DNA of 64,000 bases from JABDMH01 sp965223025 (lineage in GTDB: Bacteria > Bacteroidota > Bacteroidia > Chitinophagales > Saprospiraceae). The stretch lies in the NCBI GenBank assembly GCA_965223025.1, contig CBDCVP010000022.1, positions 2,170,001-2,234,000 of the forward strand, given 5' to 3'. Made by a program: the position numbers and the translations under genes. Under the pieces are notes generated by a model, which worked only from the letters and a program-made list of their open reading frames with translations, was not told where the DNA came from and ran no database searches. Below are positions 26,940 to 33,821 of the stretch, piece by piece. How positions within the stretch are numbered: the stretch's first letter is position 1; each line of letters starts with the position of its first letter.

Positions 26940-28337
26940 TCAGATTCGATTTTTTAGTCTACCCAAGCTCCCAATCCCAGCAGTACCGAATGTATAGAGC
27001 GGTGTAGAGATCGCATTATATGCAATATCTGACACCTGATCAGCAAAGGGTGAGTACATGGCAAAATTGGAAGATAGGCCAAAGCCTGTGCCAGTAGGTT
27101 GCCAATCTCTAAAGCGGTTTTGACCTAATATATCCCATATACTTGGACCACTTCCAGAGACGGTCAGGAAGCCATCGGCATAACTAAGATGGTAATGATT
27201 ATGGTTGTCGGGATCGTTCTTATCGACAAAAGCCAGCGATCCATCCGGATTGTAATAATAGTCGTGACCGAAGGTGGCTGGTGGGGCAGACCCAAAACCA
27301 TAACCTCCTCCTGGTTGCCTGTAGAAGGAGATGCCAGTTCCACTACCCACATAGGTTGGCACTCCCGCATTATTCAAGGCCTTCGCTGCTTCGTTAATCA
27401 GTACGGATGAGGCAAAGGTAATACCAATGGCAGCCAATACACCTATATCTCCATCCGGATCCACATAGCTTATCGGATCACCATTCATCGCTCCATAGCC
27501 CGTACCGGCCAGATGATCGACGGGATCTACCTGTAGCCAACGGGCACTAGCAGGATCATGCATCCGGTAAGTGGTCATGTTCATATCCAGCCCAAACTCA
27601 TCGACATGCTCCATGCCGTTGTAGCCGTACCGTTGCTCACCATCCTGCAGCCAGGGCCCTTTCATTTCGAGGCCATGCGGGTAAAAGTGGCACTCTGATA
27701 ATAAAGTGTTTCCACTGAACACTGCCCTGACGTTACCCAGATGGTCCTGGATAAAGAACTGATACTGCCAATCAGGTGTACCTGGAGTATAAGGCGCTAT
27801 TTCAGCTGTGTACTCACCGCCCGATACTACTTCAAAGCCCGGCTCCATATCGATGCATTCTTCCGCCTTCAGCGTAATATCTCCCTGGCTGCTGATGGTG
27901 GCATCGGTCACTATGCTGTTGCTGTGATAGGTGTCTGTCGTATTTAATAGCCCGGTGACTCGCTCCAGGCCACCGACCTCCTGGTTGTAGACCCGGCCAT
28001 GCGCATGATAGATGCTCTCTATCTCACCATTCACATGCTGAATATTGCCCACATACTGCCGCAGCTCCAATATGGTAGTACCCACTAAAAGCCGCTGCTC
28101 CAGCACACTTCCTGCCGCATCGTACACCCATTCGATCTTACGGCCATCACCAAATGTAGCACTGGTGGGCAGATCCAGGTGATTGTAAGTATAGGTTACA
28201 TCCCGGCTGGGATCATAGAGCGTATTGCCATTGCCATCGTAGGTGTAATTACCCGTACCTTCAGTATACCCTTCACCAAACATCCCATTGTTGGAGATAC
28301 TCATGATTTTATCCGAAATTATAAATATTAATTTCAT
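26940..28337 (-). CDS. Displaced Rhs core fragment (cassette A) without an identifiable toxin tip
   Basis: The 465-residue frame lacks an Rhs N terminus. It repeats the core of the full rhs gene, with VTYTYNHLDLPTSATF, YQFFIQDHLGNVRAVF and YRMHDPASARWLQVDP. The nucleotide match runs 27302-28317 against 34447-35462 without gaps and includes a stretch of at least 207 identical bases. After SFYRQPGGGYG the sequence changes to a different linker (DYYYNPDGSLAFVDKNDPDN, WDILGQNRFRDW, AISTPLYTFGTAGIGSLGR) and stops at once after SLGRLKNRI, where other cassettes continue into a toxin. It follows candidate immunity gene B by 13 bases. It is probably not secreted. Confidence 0.78.
   Translation of the reverse strand: MKLIFIISDKIMSISNNGMFGEGYTEGTGNYTYDGNGNTLYDPSRDVTYTYNHLDLPTSATFGDGRKIEWVYDAAGSVLEQRLLVGTTILELRQYVGNIQHVNGEIESIYHAHGRVYNQEVGGLERVTGLLNTTDTYHSNSIVTDATISSQGDITLKAEECIDMEPGFEVVSGGEYTAEIAPYTPGTPDWQYQFFIQDHLGNVRAVFSGNTLLSECHFYPHGLEMKGPWLQDGEQRYGYNGMEHVDEFGLDMNMTTYRMHDPASARWLQVDPVDHLAGTGYGAMNGDPISYVDPDGDIGVLAAIGITFASSVLINEAAKALNNAGVPTYVGSGTGISFYRQPGGGYGFGSAPPATFGHDYYYNPDGSLAFVDKNDPDNHNHYHLSYADGFLTVSGSGPSIWDILGQNRFRDWQPTGTGFGLSSNFAMYSPFADQVSDIAYNAISTPLYTFGTAGIGSLGRLKNRI
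27302..28317 (-). repeat. Copy 1 of ~1.0-kb Rhs-core duplication
   Basis: This block aligns without gaps to 34447-35462 at an offset of 7145 bases. Parts (for example 27741-27947 against 34886-35092) are identical, while the left end diverges moderately. It supplies the core of cassette A. Confidence 0.85.
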
Positions 28338-28350
28338 TCAAGGGATTCTT

Positions 28351-28707
28351 TCAGTCAATTTTCATATTATCAGGATAGGACAACTCTTCCTTCATTTCTT
28401 CGAGTGCCTGCTTGGCCGAGTTACGAATATTCTCCCAAGTTTCGTGGTTTTCAAATGCCTTTTCTGGTAGGTCAGAATTTGAAATATTCATCTCCATTAA
28501 TATGTAGCAAGTTAAGATTGACTTTACTGCTTCGTATGATACTTTATTTTGCTCCATTAATTGGGGCAATAACATAAACGCATTATTAAACTCAGAAACT
28601 ATATCATCTTGGATATCATCTACAAAATCTGGTAAAATCTTCCTTTGATCTTCATAAGGTAGACCCATCAATTTTAAACTATTTACTAAAAGACTGTACT
28701 GGCTCAT
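28351..28707 (-). CDS. Candidate immunity protein for Rhs tip B
   Basis: The 118-residue product starting MSQYSLLVNSLKLMGLPYED is acidic and predicted largely helical, with no signal or membrane segment. It begins 8 bases after the stop of tip B, the normal place for an Rhs immunity gene. I do not recognise a family. ATG 28707 was chosen because the frame upstream overlaps the toxin in another frame. The role as antidote is inferred from position only. Confidence 0.6.
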   Translation of the reverse strand: MSQYSLLVNSLKLMGLPYEDQRKILPDFVDDIQDDIVSEFNNAFMLLPQLMEQNKVSYEAVKSILTCYILMEMNISNSDLPEKAFENHETWENIRNSAKQALEEMKEELSYPDNMKID

Positions 28708-28714
28708 ATTAAAT

Positions 28715-29345
28715 CTAATTTGCTGGAAATCTAAACACATTGGCACCATCTGAAACTTTCCAATATGGATTACCACTAAAATGCCTACGAGATCCAGGGT
28801 GATATTGAATTAATCTTCCTGTTGGTTGTCCTTTCCTATTTACTTGTCTTAAGACCCAGCCTTTGTCAACACCACGAGCTTTTTTCATTGTACTATTGAC
28901 CCAACCTTTAGAACCATTCAGCATTCCTCGAACTTGAGCGTAGCTCTGACCCTTCAAAAGTGAAGGGTTTGTCATTACATCGTCAATACTCTCAAGGAAT
29001 TTTCCTACAGGTCTGAGTGCATTACCGGCCTTCGGCCCAAAACGACTTCCCAACCTCACCAGCGACAGCGACTTAATACTCCATCCCCCGGCAAACATCG
29101 TGGCATTCTCAAAGTTGATCATCGACTGCAATCCAGGATTAGCTGGACGAGACATACCATTACTGTAGTAATTTAATATTCCTAAAGACCCTTTATCAAT
29201 AACATCCACCAGCTGATTTTGATGATGCACTAAAAACTGCTTATCTCCTTCAATGATGGCGAATGGACCATGGTACCGGTAGCCAGGCCTTTCTTCATTG
29301 CCGGGGAACCAAACATATTCGCCTGTTTCTTGACTATCTAAGGTC
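28715..29345 (-). CDS. Displaced Rhs C-terminal toxin cassette B
   Basis: The frame is open from a stop near 29349; a GTG at 29230 gives 171 residues. The first part repeats the linker of the full rhs gene (VWFPGNEERPGYRYHGPFA, LNYYSNGMSRPANPG, SMINFENATMFAGGWSIK, RFGPKA). After about 29030 it changes to an unrelated tip with SYAQVRGMLNGSKGWVN and RLIQYHPGSRRHFSGNPYWK, followed by VSDGANVF. The His-rich YHPGxRRHxxGNPYWK block looks like a compact nuclease-type tip but I cannot name the family. It has no Rhs core, so expression as a toxin would need recombination into the full gene. Confidence 0.68.
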
Positions 29346-29800
29346 CTTTATTCTACGGCTGCTCTAAACAGCTACTCAAATCTGGAGAAACAAAATCATA
29401 TTCACCCATTCGCATCCGATAAACTATACTATCTGGAGGTATTACACTACCCTCTTCAGCTTCACGATTTTCACCAACTAGCTCTCCCACCCATCTTTGT
29501 TCTTCATTGATTCTCCAAACCCACCAATTTTTGGAGACTTTTGTCTGAGGGTCATCTCCAGAACTTCTAAAGATCACACCCTCTAGAGGTCCAACTCCTT
29601 TTATATTACCAATTTTTTCCCAATATCCCAGTTTAAGACCCAATTTAGTGACGCAATGTGCATAGAAATCTACTTCATCTTCAATGATCTCCGATAAATC
29701 AGGTCGTTCATCAACTGAATAAGTTCGAAGAAAGGCCCTGATAACATCACTATTTAGCTGAGTTGCATCTATATCAACTAGTTGAAAGAATTTCTTTGTG

Positions 29801-29808
29801 GTGTCGTC
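29801..29808. repeat. Target-site duplication, left copy
   Basis: The 8 bases GTGTCGTC precede the IS left end and recur at 31173-31180 after its right end. A ninth base (G) also matches, so the exact split is ambiguous by one base. Confidence 0.85.
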
Positions 29809-29836
29809 GGTTAAGTCCCATTCTTAGTTGAAACTT
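29809..29836 (+). repeat. IS256-family left inverted repeat
   Basis: It starts GGTTAAGTCCCATTCT and includes AGTTGAAACTT. The right end read inward on the other strand starts GGTTAAGTCCCGATTCT and has the same AGTTGAAACTT after a one-base offset. Confidence 0.85.
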
Positions 29837-31081
29837 AAGATTTGAGAGAGGGCTCACTAATATAGTCATTAATTACTTTTTGCATATACGGCAACTTTTT
29901 GTGGTTGTTGATTCTGCGCATTTTTTGCTCAATTTCTATCAGGCCTGCTGCCACCCATCGATATCTCATTTCTGAAGTTTTCCAGTGTTTGACTTTACGG
30001 ATGTATTTTCCCAACTGTGAGTTTAGGTTTTCTATGATATTGGTTGTTCTAAACGTTGTCCACAACTGTTTATCTATTCCGATTTTATGCAATGTCAGAA
30101 TCTCATCTCCTGCTTCCCTAAGTGAGTTAGCTGCGGATCTATTAATGGGTTCCAATTTGTTTATTAATTGATCAAGATCTGCTCGTGCATCTTCATAGGG
30201 GGTTGTTCAATAGCTTGGTGAAAATCGCTAGTAAACCAATCCTGGTCCTCTTGTTTGAGATACTTGTTCACATTTTCTCTCTTGTGCCAGATACATCTTT
30301 GTACCACTGCATATTTTCCGAATACCTCGGTAACTGCTTTATGGATCCCTTTTGAGCCATCGATTACCACCAACAAACCCTGCTCATAGTTGAACTCCCT
30401 GTCAATTAAATCCCTAAGTAGATCTGATATCGGTCCAGCGTTCTCCGAATGGGTCTGTAAGAAGCCCAGTGGTATCTTAACTCCCTGGTCTGTAACCCCT
30501 AGCAATATTATAATTTGTTCCTTGGCAAGATACTTTCCGTCGATAAACAGGGCTACAAAATTGTATTGACCATATCGACGATTTTCAAACTCTTCCAACT
30601 TGGATCGTGTACGATCGATAAAGGAACGACTAACGCTACTCTTGCTGAGTCCGAAACCCTCATTCAAGTAATCCAGCACGCCTCCATAGTCTCGCATACT
30701 TAATCCCAATAGCACACCCTTGATAAGTTGCTCACTAGGTTGCTCAACAGATTTTACTTGCTCATACCGATCCAGTGGTTCACATCGATCGGTCTGGTTA
30801 TTTTTGATCCGGGGCACTTGCATCTTTACCTTATGATCTCCTACCTTCACACTTCCAGGATTGTAACCCCAGCGACTGTACATTCCATTAGCCGGCTTTG
30901 AGTGGCTGTAGCGGGCCCCGGCCTTCTGGATTACCTCTTCTTCGAATAGCTCATTGAGGTACATTTGACAGATAGTAAGATGATGATTTAGCACTTCTAG
31001 GCGCATATCTAGAGGTTGCATCTTCAACCAGGCCAAATCTTTTCTTTCAATTTCGCTAATTTGCATTTGATTGGGTTCCAT
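29835..31081 (-). pseudogene. IS256-family transposase, frameshifted
   Basis: The first frame, from ATG 31081, holds the N-terminal DNA-binding part and two acidic catalytic residues (ALFIDGKYLAKEQ and LVVIDGSKGIHKAV), then VQRCIWHKRENVNKYL. The third acidic residue lies in the second frame, in NIIENLNSQLGKYIRKVKHW. The frames are joined by restoring one base in the run of five G at 30198-30202 (plus strand), which would give a continuous domain. This is a recent inactivating deletion, a sequencing slip, or less likely programmed -1 slippage. IS256 relatives normally use one uninterrupted frame. Confidence 0.8.
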
Positions 31082-31143
31082 TTCATATATGATTTTTGTT
31101 AAATATAAAGTTATGGAACCCTCTCTGTTTTCCAAGTCCTTCC

Positions 31144-31172
31144 AAAGTTTCAACTAGAATCGGGACTTAACC
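31144..31172 (-). repeat. IS256-family right inverted repeat
   Basis: Read inward on the minus strand it starts GGTTAAGTCCCGATTCT, matching the left end over the first 11 bases and again over AGTTGAAACTT. Confidence 0.85.
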
Positions 31173-31180
31173 GTGTCGTC
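31173..31180. repeat. Target-site duplication, right copy
   Basis: GTGTCGTC, identical to 29801-29808. In the interrupted gene these bases encode part of the IDDT stretch on the minus strand. Confidence 0.85.
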
Positions 31181-31229
31181 GATCTTCACAGTGAAGACAT
31201 CACCAATTTTAGTCGTTGATCTTGTCATA

Positions 31230-31894
31230 TTAATTTATTCCAAATTGTTCCCAAAATTTCCGTGCTATGGAATTTCTTTGATTCAAGAGTCGTCCTCCGT
31301 TTCTTCCCAAACCATATTGATTTATAAGCCTTTGTTCCCAAATTCTAGCTCCCGTTCGGCTCAGATTTGTTGCTCCTGGAATAACCTCATATCGTAAAAA
31401 TTCCTTGCCTGTACCGAGAGAATTTAGATGTTCTCCAAATCTGATAGATGGTGAACGTTTTGTTATACCCACATATCAAATTTTGCCAGCTTTATCGATC
31501 GCCCTATAGACAACATTCGTACCTTGAGACACTATGCGGGTATTACTATAACTTCTTCCCAACCATCCCCATTCTACCCAGACTACCAATCCCTGCTGTA
31601 CCGAGGGTATACAGTGGCGTAGATATCGCGTTATAGGCTATATCTGACACCTGATCCGCAAAGGGCGAATATATCGCAAAATTGGAAGATAGGCCAAAGC
31701 CAATCTCTAAAGCGGTTTTGACCCAATATGTCCCATATGCTAGGTCTACTCCCAGACACGGTGACAAAACCATCGCCACGACTGAGGTGGTAGTGATGAT
31801 GGTTGTCTGGATCGTTCTTATCGACAAAAGCCAGCGATCCATCCGGATTGTAATAATCGTGGCCTAGTGTGGCCAGAGAATGACCAAAATCCAA
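31230..31894 (-). pseudogene. Decayed Rhs cassette C with GIY-YIG-like nuclease tip
   Basis: The linker is the one of cassette A (NPDGSLAFVDKNDPDN, WDILGQNRFRDW, NAISTPLYTLGTAGIGSLGR). Compared with A, 17 bases are missing at 31701, which shifts the frame. A further indel near 31556 separates GRMGMVG from the tip, and TGA at 31476-31478 interrupts NVVYRAIDKAGKI-YVGITKRS. The tip after that reads YVGITKRSPSIRFGEHL and GARIWEQRLINQYG, the GIY-YIG strand pair and the conserved Glu. The toxin is therefore dead in three ways. Its stop lies 1 base before immunity gene C. Confidence 0.75.
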
Positions 31895-31950
31895 TCTCTC
31901 AATGGTTGCTGATCATCAACTTTTCGGTAATCAGCTAAACTCTTAATAAT
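31891..31950. repeat. Cassette-boundary repeat, copy 1
   Basis: About 60 bases at the distal end of cassette C match 33386-33449 at the distal end of cassette D, with cores such as AATCTCTCAA, TGATCA, CAACTTTT and TCAGCTAAA in the same order. By eye roughly four of five bases agree. It lies just outside the recognisable linker. Confidence 0.6.
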
Positions 31951-31984
31951 AGTTTCCTTTTATTTATATTTTTTATTATACCTT

Positions 31985-32674
31985 CTACAAAGGTAGTTCA
32001 TTAAAAGGAATAGTTAGGGGAAGGTAATCAACGTCTTTTCGACCCTTTATTACAATGTTTTCGCTATCTAATTCTATCCCCTTGTACATCTCTAGAAAAA
32101 ACTCCACGCCTTTTTTGGTTTTATCAATTTCTCTTTCAAAAACGACCTCACCTGCTCGTTCCAAAGTCAACTTTGAATACATCCCATCATCTTTGAAAAG
32201 CACCCAAACAGACGCCTTCACATGTTGGCCGGAAATATTTAAATTTGTTTCTACCATTCGATAATCAGGATTTAAATTGATTTCGATCCCTTTTTCATAT
32301 GCGTACTCTGCAGCTTCGAATAACTTTCTATTTTTGATGGATTTGGCGGATTTGCAAAGATATTGATGGGCTTTCTCCCAAATATGCTTTAGTCTCTCAG
32401 GCCACCTCATTGAATCAAATTCTCCTTTGTTCAATGAGCCATAATATTGCAAATGTCCGCCATAATAATATGGTGTATCTTTTGTCAAATGAGAATTGAC
32501 TTCATATGTTTTATCAGTAGAAAAGTAGATGTTTATAAATTTTATTTTTGTACCGGTATATTTCTCATTTAACAATCTGTTTATTAAAGTACTTAACCCA
32601 AAGAAGTCCTCATTTAAGGATGTTAGCATTTCGTTCCCCTCTTCAAACCAAAATAAAGTTCTATCTATATTCAT
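31985..32674 (-). CDS. Candidate immunity protein for Rhs tip D
   Basis: The 229-residue product starts MNIDRTLFWFEEGNEMLTSL, 5 bases after the stop of tip D. It is soluble and mixed alpha/beta, with TPYYYGGHLQYYGS and a C-terminal beta-rich half (VKASVWVLFKDDGMYSKL). No family is recognised and no signal peptide is present. Position directly behind the toxin is the only functional evidence. The frame is intact, unlike the immunity gene of cassette C. Confidence 0.62.
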   Translation of the reverse strand: MNIDRTLFWFEEGNEMLTSLNEDFFGLSTLINRLLNEKYTGTKIKFINIYFSTDKTYEVNSHLTKDTPYYYGGHLQYYGSLNKGEFDSMRWPERLKHIWEKAHQYLCKSAKSIKNRKLFEAAEYAYEKGIEINLNPDYRMVETNLNISGQHVKASVWVLFKDDGMYSKLTLERAGEVVFEREIDKTKKGVEFFLEMYKGIELDSENIVIKGRKDVDYLPLTIPFNELPL

Positions 32675-32679
32675 TATGC

Positions 32680-33228
32680 TTAGGGTCTAATTCGTAGGCC
32701 TGTATTGAAATTGACGGGGTAGGGAATTTTCATACCTGGTAAGGCATATTGCCCCGTTGAGTTATAGTGCAAACTTCTCAGATACTTTTCCATCAAATGT
32801 GCGCGATTCTTTGGCATTATGGAAGAAAACCTGCCATAAGCTCCCGGACCAGCTTGACGAATAGATTGTCCATACCTCCCCAGTTGGGCATCGGTCACTC
32901 CGAACTTATACAATTGTCCATTACCCCTAAAGATTGTATATGTCCTCGAAGGAGCTAGTGATTTAGAAGAAGTCGTCAACTTTATGGCATCATCAGCAAA
33001 GCTACCGGCCCCCTTGGAAATTATCCCACCCCTCCCTACCATCCCCATTCTACCCAAGCTCCCAATCCCAGCAGTCCCCACCGTATATAGGGGTGTCGAG
33101 ATCATGTTATGCAATATTCGACACCTGATCTGCAAAGGGTGAGTACATGGCAAAGGGTGCTGACAAGCCAAAGCCAGTGCCTGTCTGCGGCCAATCCCTA
33201 AAAGCGGTTTTGACCCAATATATCCCAT
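32680..33228 (-). CDS. Displaced Rhs toxin tip D, possibly GIY-YIG-related
   Basis: From about 33105 the frame follows the shared linker end (ISTPLYTVGTAGIGSLGRMG) into an intact tip: SRTYTIFRGNGQLYKFGVTD, QSIRQAGPGAYGRFSSIM, AHLMEKYLRSLHYNSTGQ and PGMKIPYPVNF. The YxIFRxNGxLYKFGVTD strand pair and the Glu in HLMEKYL recall the GIY-YIG arrangement, but the match is weaker than in cassette C. The first 40 codons of the open frame are out of phase with the linker and are probably not real. The candidate immunity gene follows after 5 bases. Confidence 0.6.
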   Translation of the reverse strand: MGYIGSKPLLGIGRRQALALACQHPLPCTHPLQIRCRILHNMISTPLYTVGTAGIGSLGRMGMVGRGGIISKGAGSFADDAIKLTTSSKSLAPSRTYTIFRGNGQLYKFGVTDAQLGRYGQSIRQAGPGAYGRFSSIMPKNRAHLMEKYLRSLHYNSTGQYALPGMKIPYPVNFNTGLRIRP

Positions 33229-33449
33229 ATGCTTGGACCACTACCTGAGACGGTCAGAAAGCCATCGGCACGACTCAGATGATAGTGGTGATGATTGTCT
33301 GGATCATTTTCACCACAAAGGCCACCGATCCGTCTGGGTTGTAATAATTATCATGACCAAAGGTGGCTGGAGGAAAACTCAGACACCAAATCTCTCAAAA
33401 GTCTTTGATCACCAACTTTTTGGTACTCAGCTAAATCTAATAATAATTG
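33105..33449 (-). pseudogene. Decayed linker of Rhs cassette D
   Basis: The DNA resembles the linkers of cassettes A and C (NYYNPDGS, DPDNHHYHLSRADGFLTVS, WDILGQNRF in shifting frames) but has several small indels, for example near 33116 and 33200. It cannot be translated through. It ends in the boundary repeat. Confidence 0.65.
33386..33449. repeat. Cassette-boundary repeat, copy 2
   Basis: Matches 31891-31950. It separates cassette D from the immunity gene of the full-length rhs. Confidence 0.6.
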
Positions 33450-33524
33450 TTATATCCTTTTGTTCTGGAAATAAGAGTTTATCATCATGGATAAATCATT
33501 TTAACAATGACTTTCAAGTCTCCT

Positions 33525-33821
33525 TCAAGCCTCTTCATCGTAGACTATTTCAAAGTGCAATTTATTGCTTTGAGAATTCAAAAATCTTCTCGCTTTACTA
33601 TATAAACCACCTTGACAAATATTTAATGATGTAAAATCCACACTATTATCAAGGCTAGGCTGAGTGTAATTGTCAGAAATGAAGAAGGAATCAATTCCTA
33701 ATATCACTATATTCTCTCTTTCACATTCGTCAATTACTCGCAAAGCATCAGTCTTTCTATAGAGAGTAATTCCGTTACGATTTACTGCCACGTTCTGAAA
33801 TCGATCTTTTATTTTCATCAT
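33525..33821 (-). CDS. Candidate immunity protein for the colicin-E5-like Rhs toxin (Imm40-like)
   Basis: The 98-residue product from ATG 33821 overlaps the rhs stop by ATGA; ATG 33818 is one codon on. The sequence VNRNGITLYRKTDALRVID, then NIVILGIDSFFI, SLDNSVDF and a C-terminal ARRFLNSQSN follows the layout of Imm40-type immunity proteins (a leading alpha/beta element, ILGxD, and xDN). I regard this as a probable but not certain family match. It should bind and neutralise the RNase tip in the cytoplasm. Confidence 0.7.
   Translation of the reverse strand: MMKIKDRFQNVAVNRNGITLYRKTDALRVIDECERENIVILGIDSFFISDNYTQPSLDNSVDFTSLNICQGGLYSKARRFLNSQSNKLHFEIVYDEEA

Larger units (their letters stand above)
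29809..31172 (-). mobile_element. IS256-family insertion sequence, 1364 bp
   Basis: The element is bounded by imperfect inverted repeats starting GGTTAAGTCCC and by an 8-bp direct repeat. It holds one Transposase_mut gene on the minus strand. Size, single-gene layout and 8-bp target duplication all fit IS256. It sits inside candidate immunity gene C. Confidence 0.88.
29353..31228 (-). pseudogene. Candidate immunity gene C, split by an IS256-family insertion
   Basis: Reading starts at ATG 31228 (MTRSTTKIGDVFTVKIDD), one base after the stop of tip C, and is broken by the IS. Deleting the element and one 8-bp target copy joins 31173 to 29800 in frame and gives one 167-residue protein with KKFFQLVDIDATQLNSDVI, DEVDFYAHCVTKLGLKLG and NWWVWRINEEQRWVGEL, ending at 29353. 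The product is soluble and acidic. It resembles small immunity-type proteins, but I do not assign a family. The distal part has no ATG start of its own, so it is inactive unless the element excises. Confidence 0.75.

Noticed and set aside
27741..27947. Open frame on the plus strand, repeated exactly at 34886-35092
   Set aside because: It is an antisense shadow of the duplicated Rhs core. Its identity in the two places only reflects DNA identity of the repeat.
29353..29643. Independent 96-codon gene with TTG start
   Set aside because: The frame continues upstream to the IS end and joins the N-terminal part on the other side of the element.
29835..30155. Separate small gene downstream of the transposase
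   Set aside because: It is the C-terminal part of the same transposase after a 1-base shift, with the third catalytic acidic residue.
30164..31153. Transposase start at 31153
   Set aside because: The codons upstream of ATG 31081 lie in the terminal region of the element and show no similarity to IS256 transposases.
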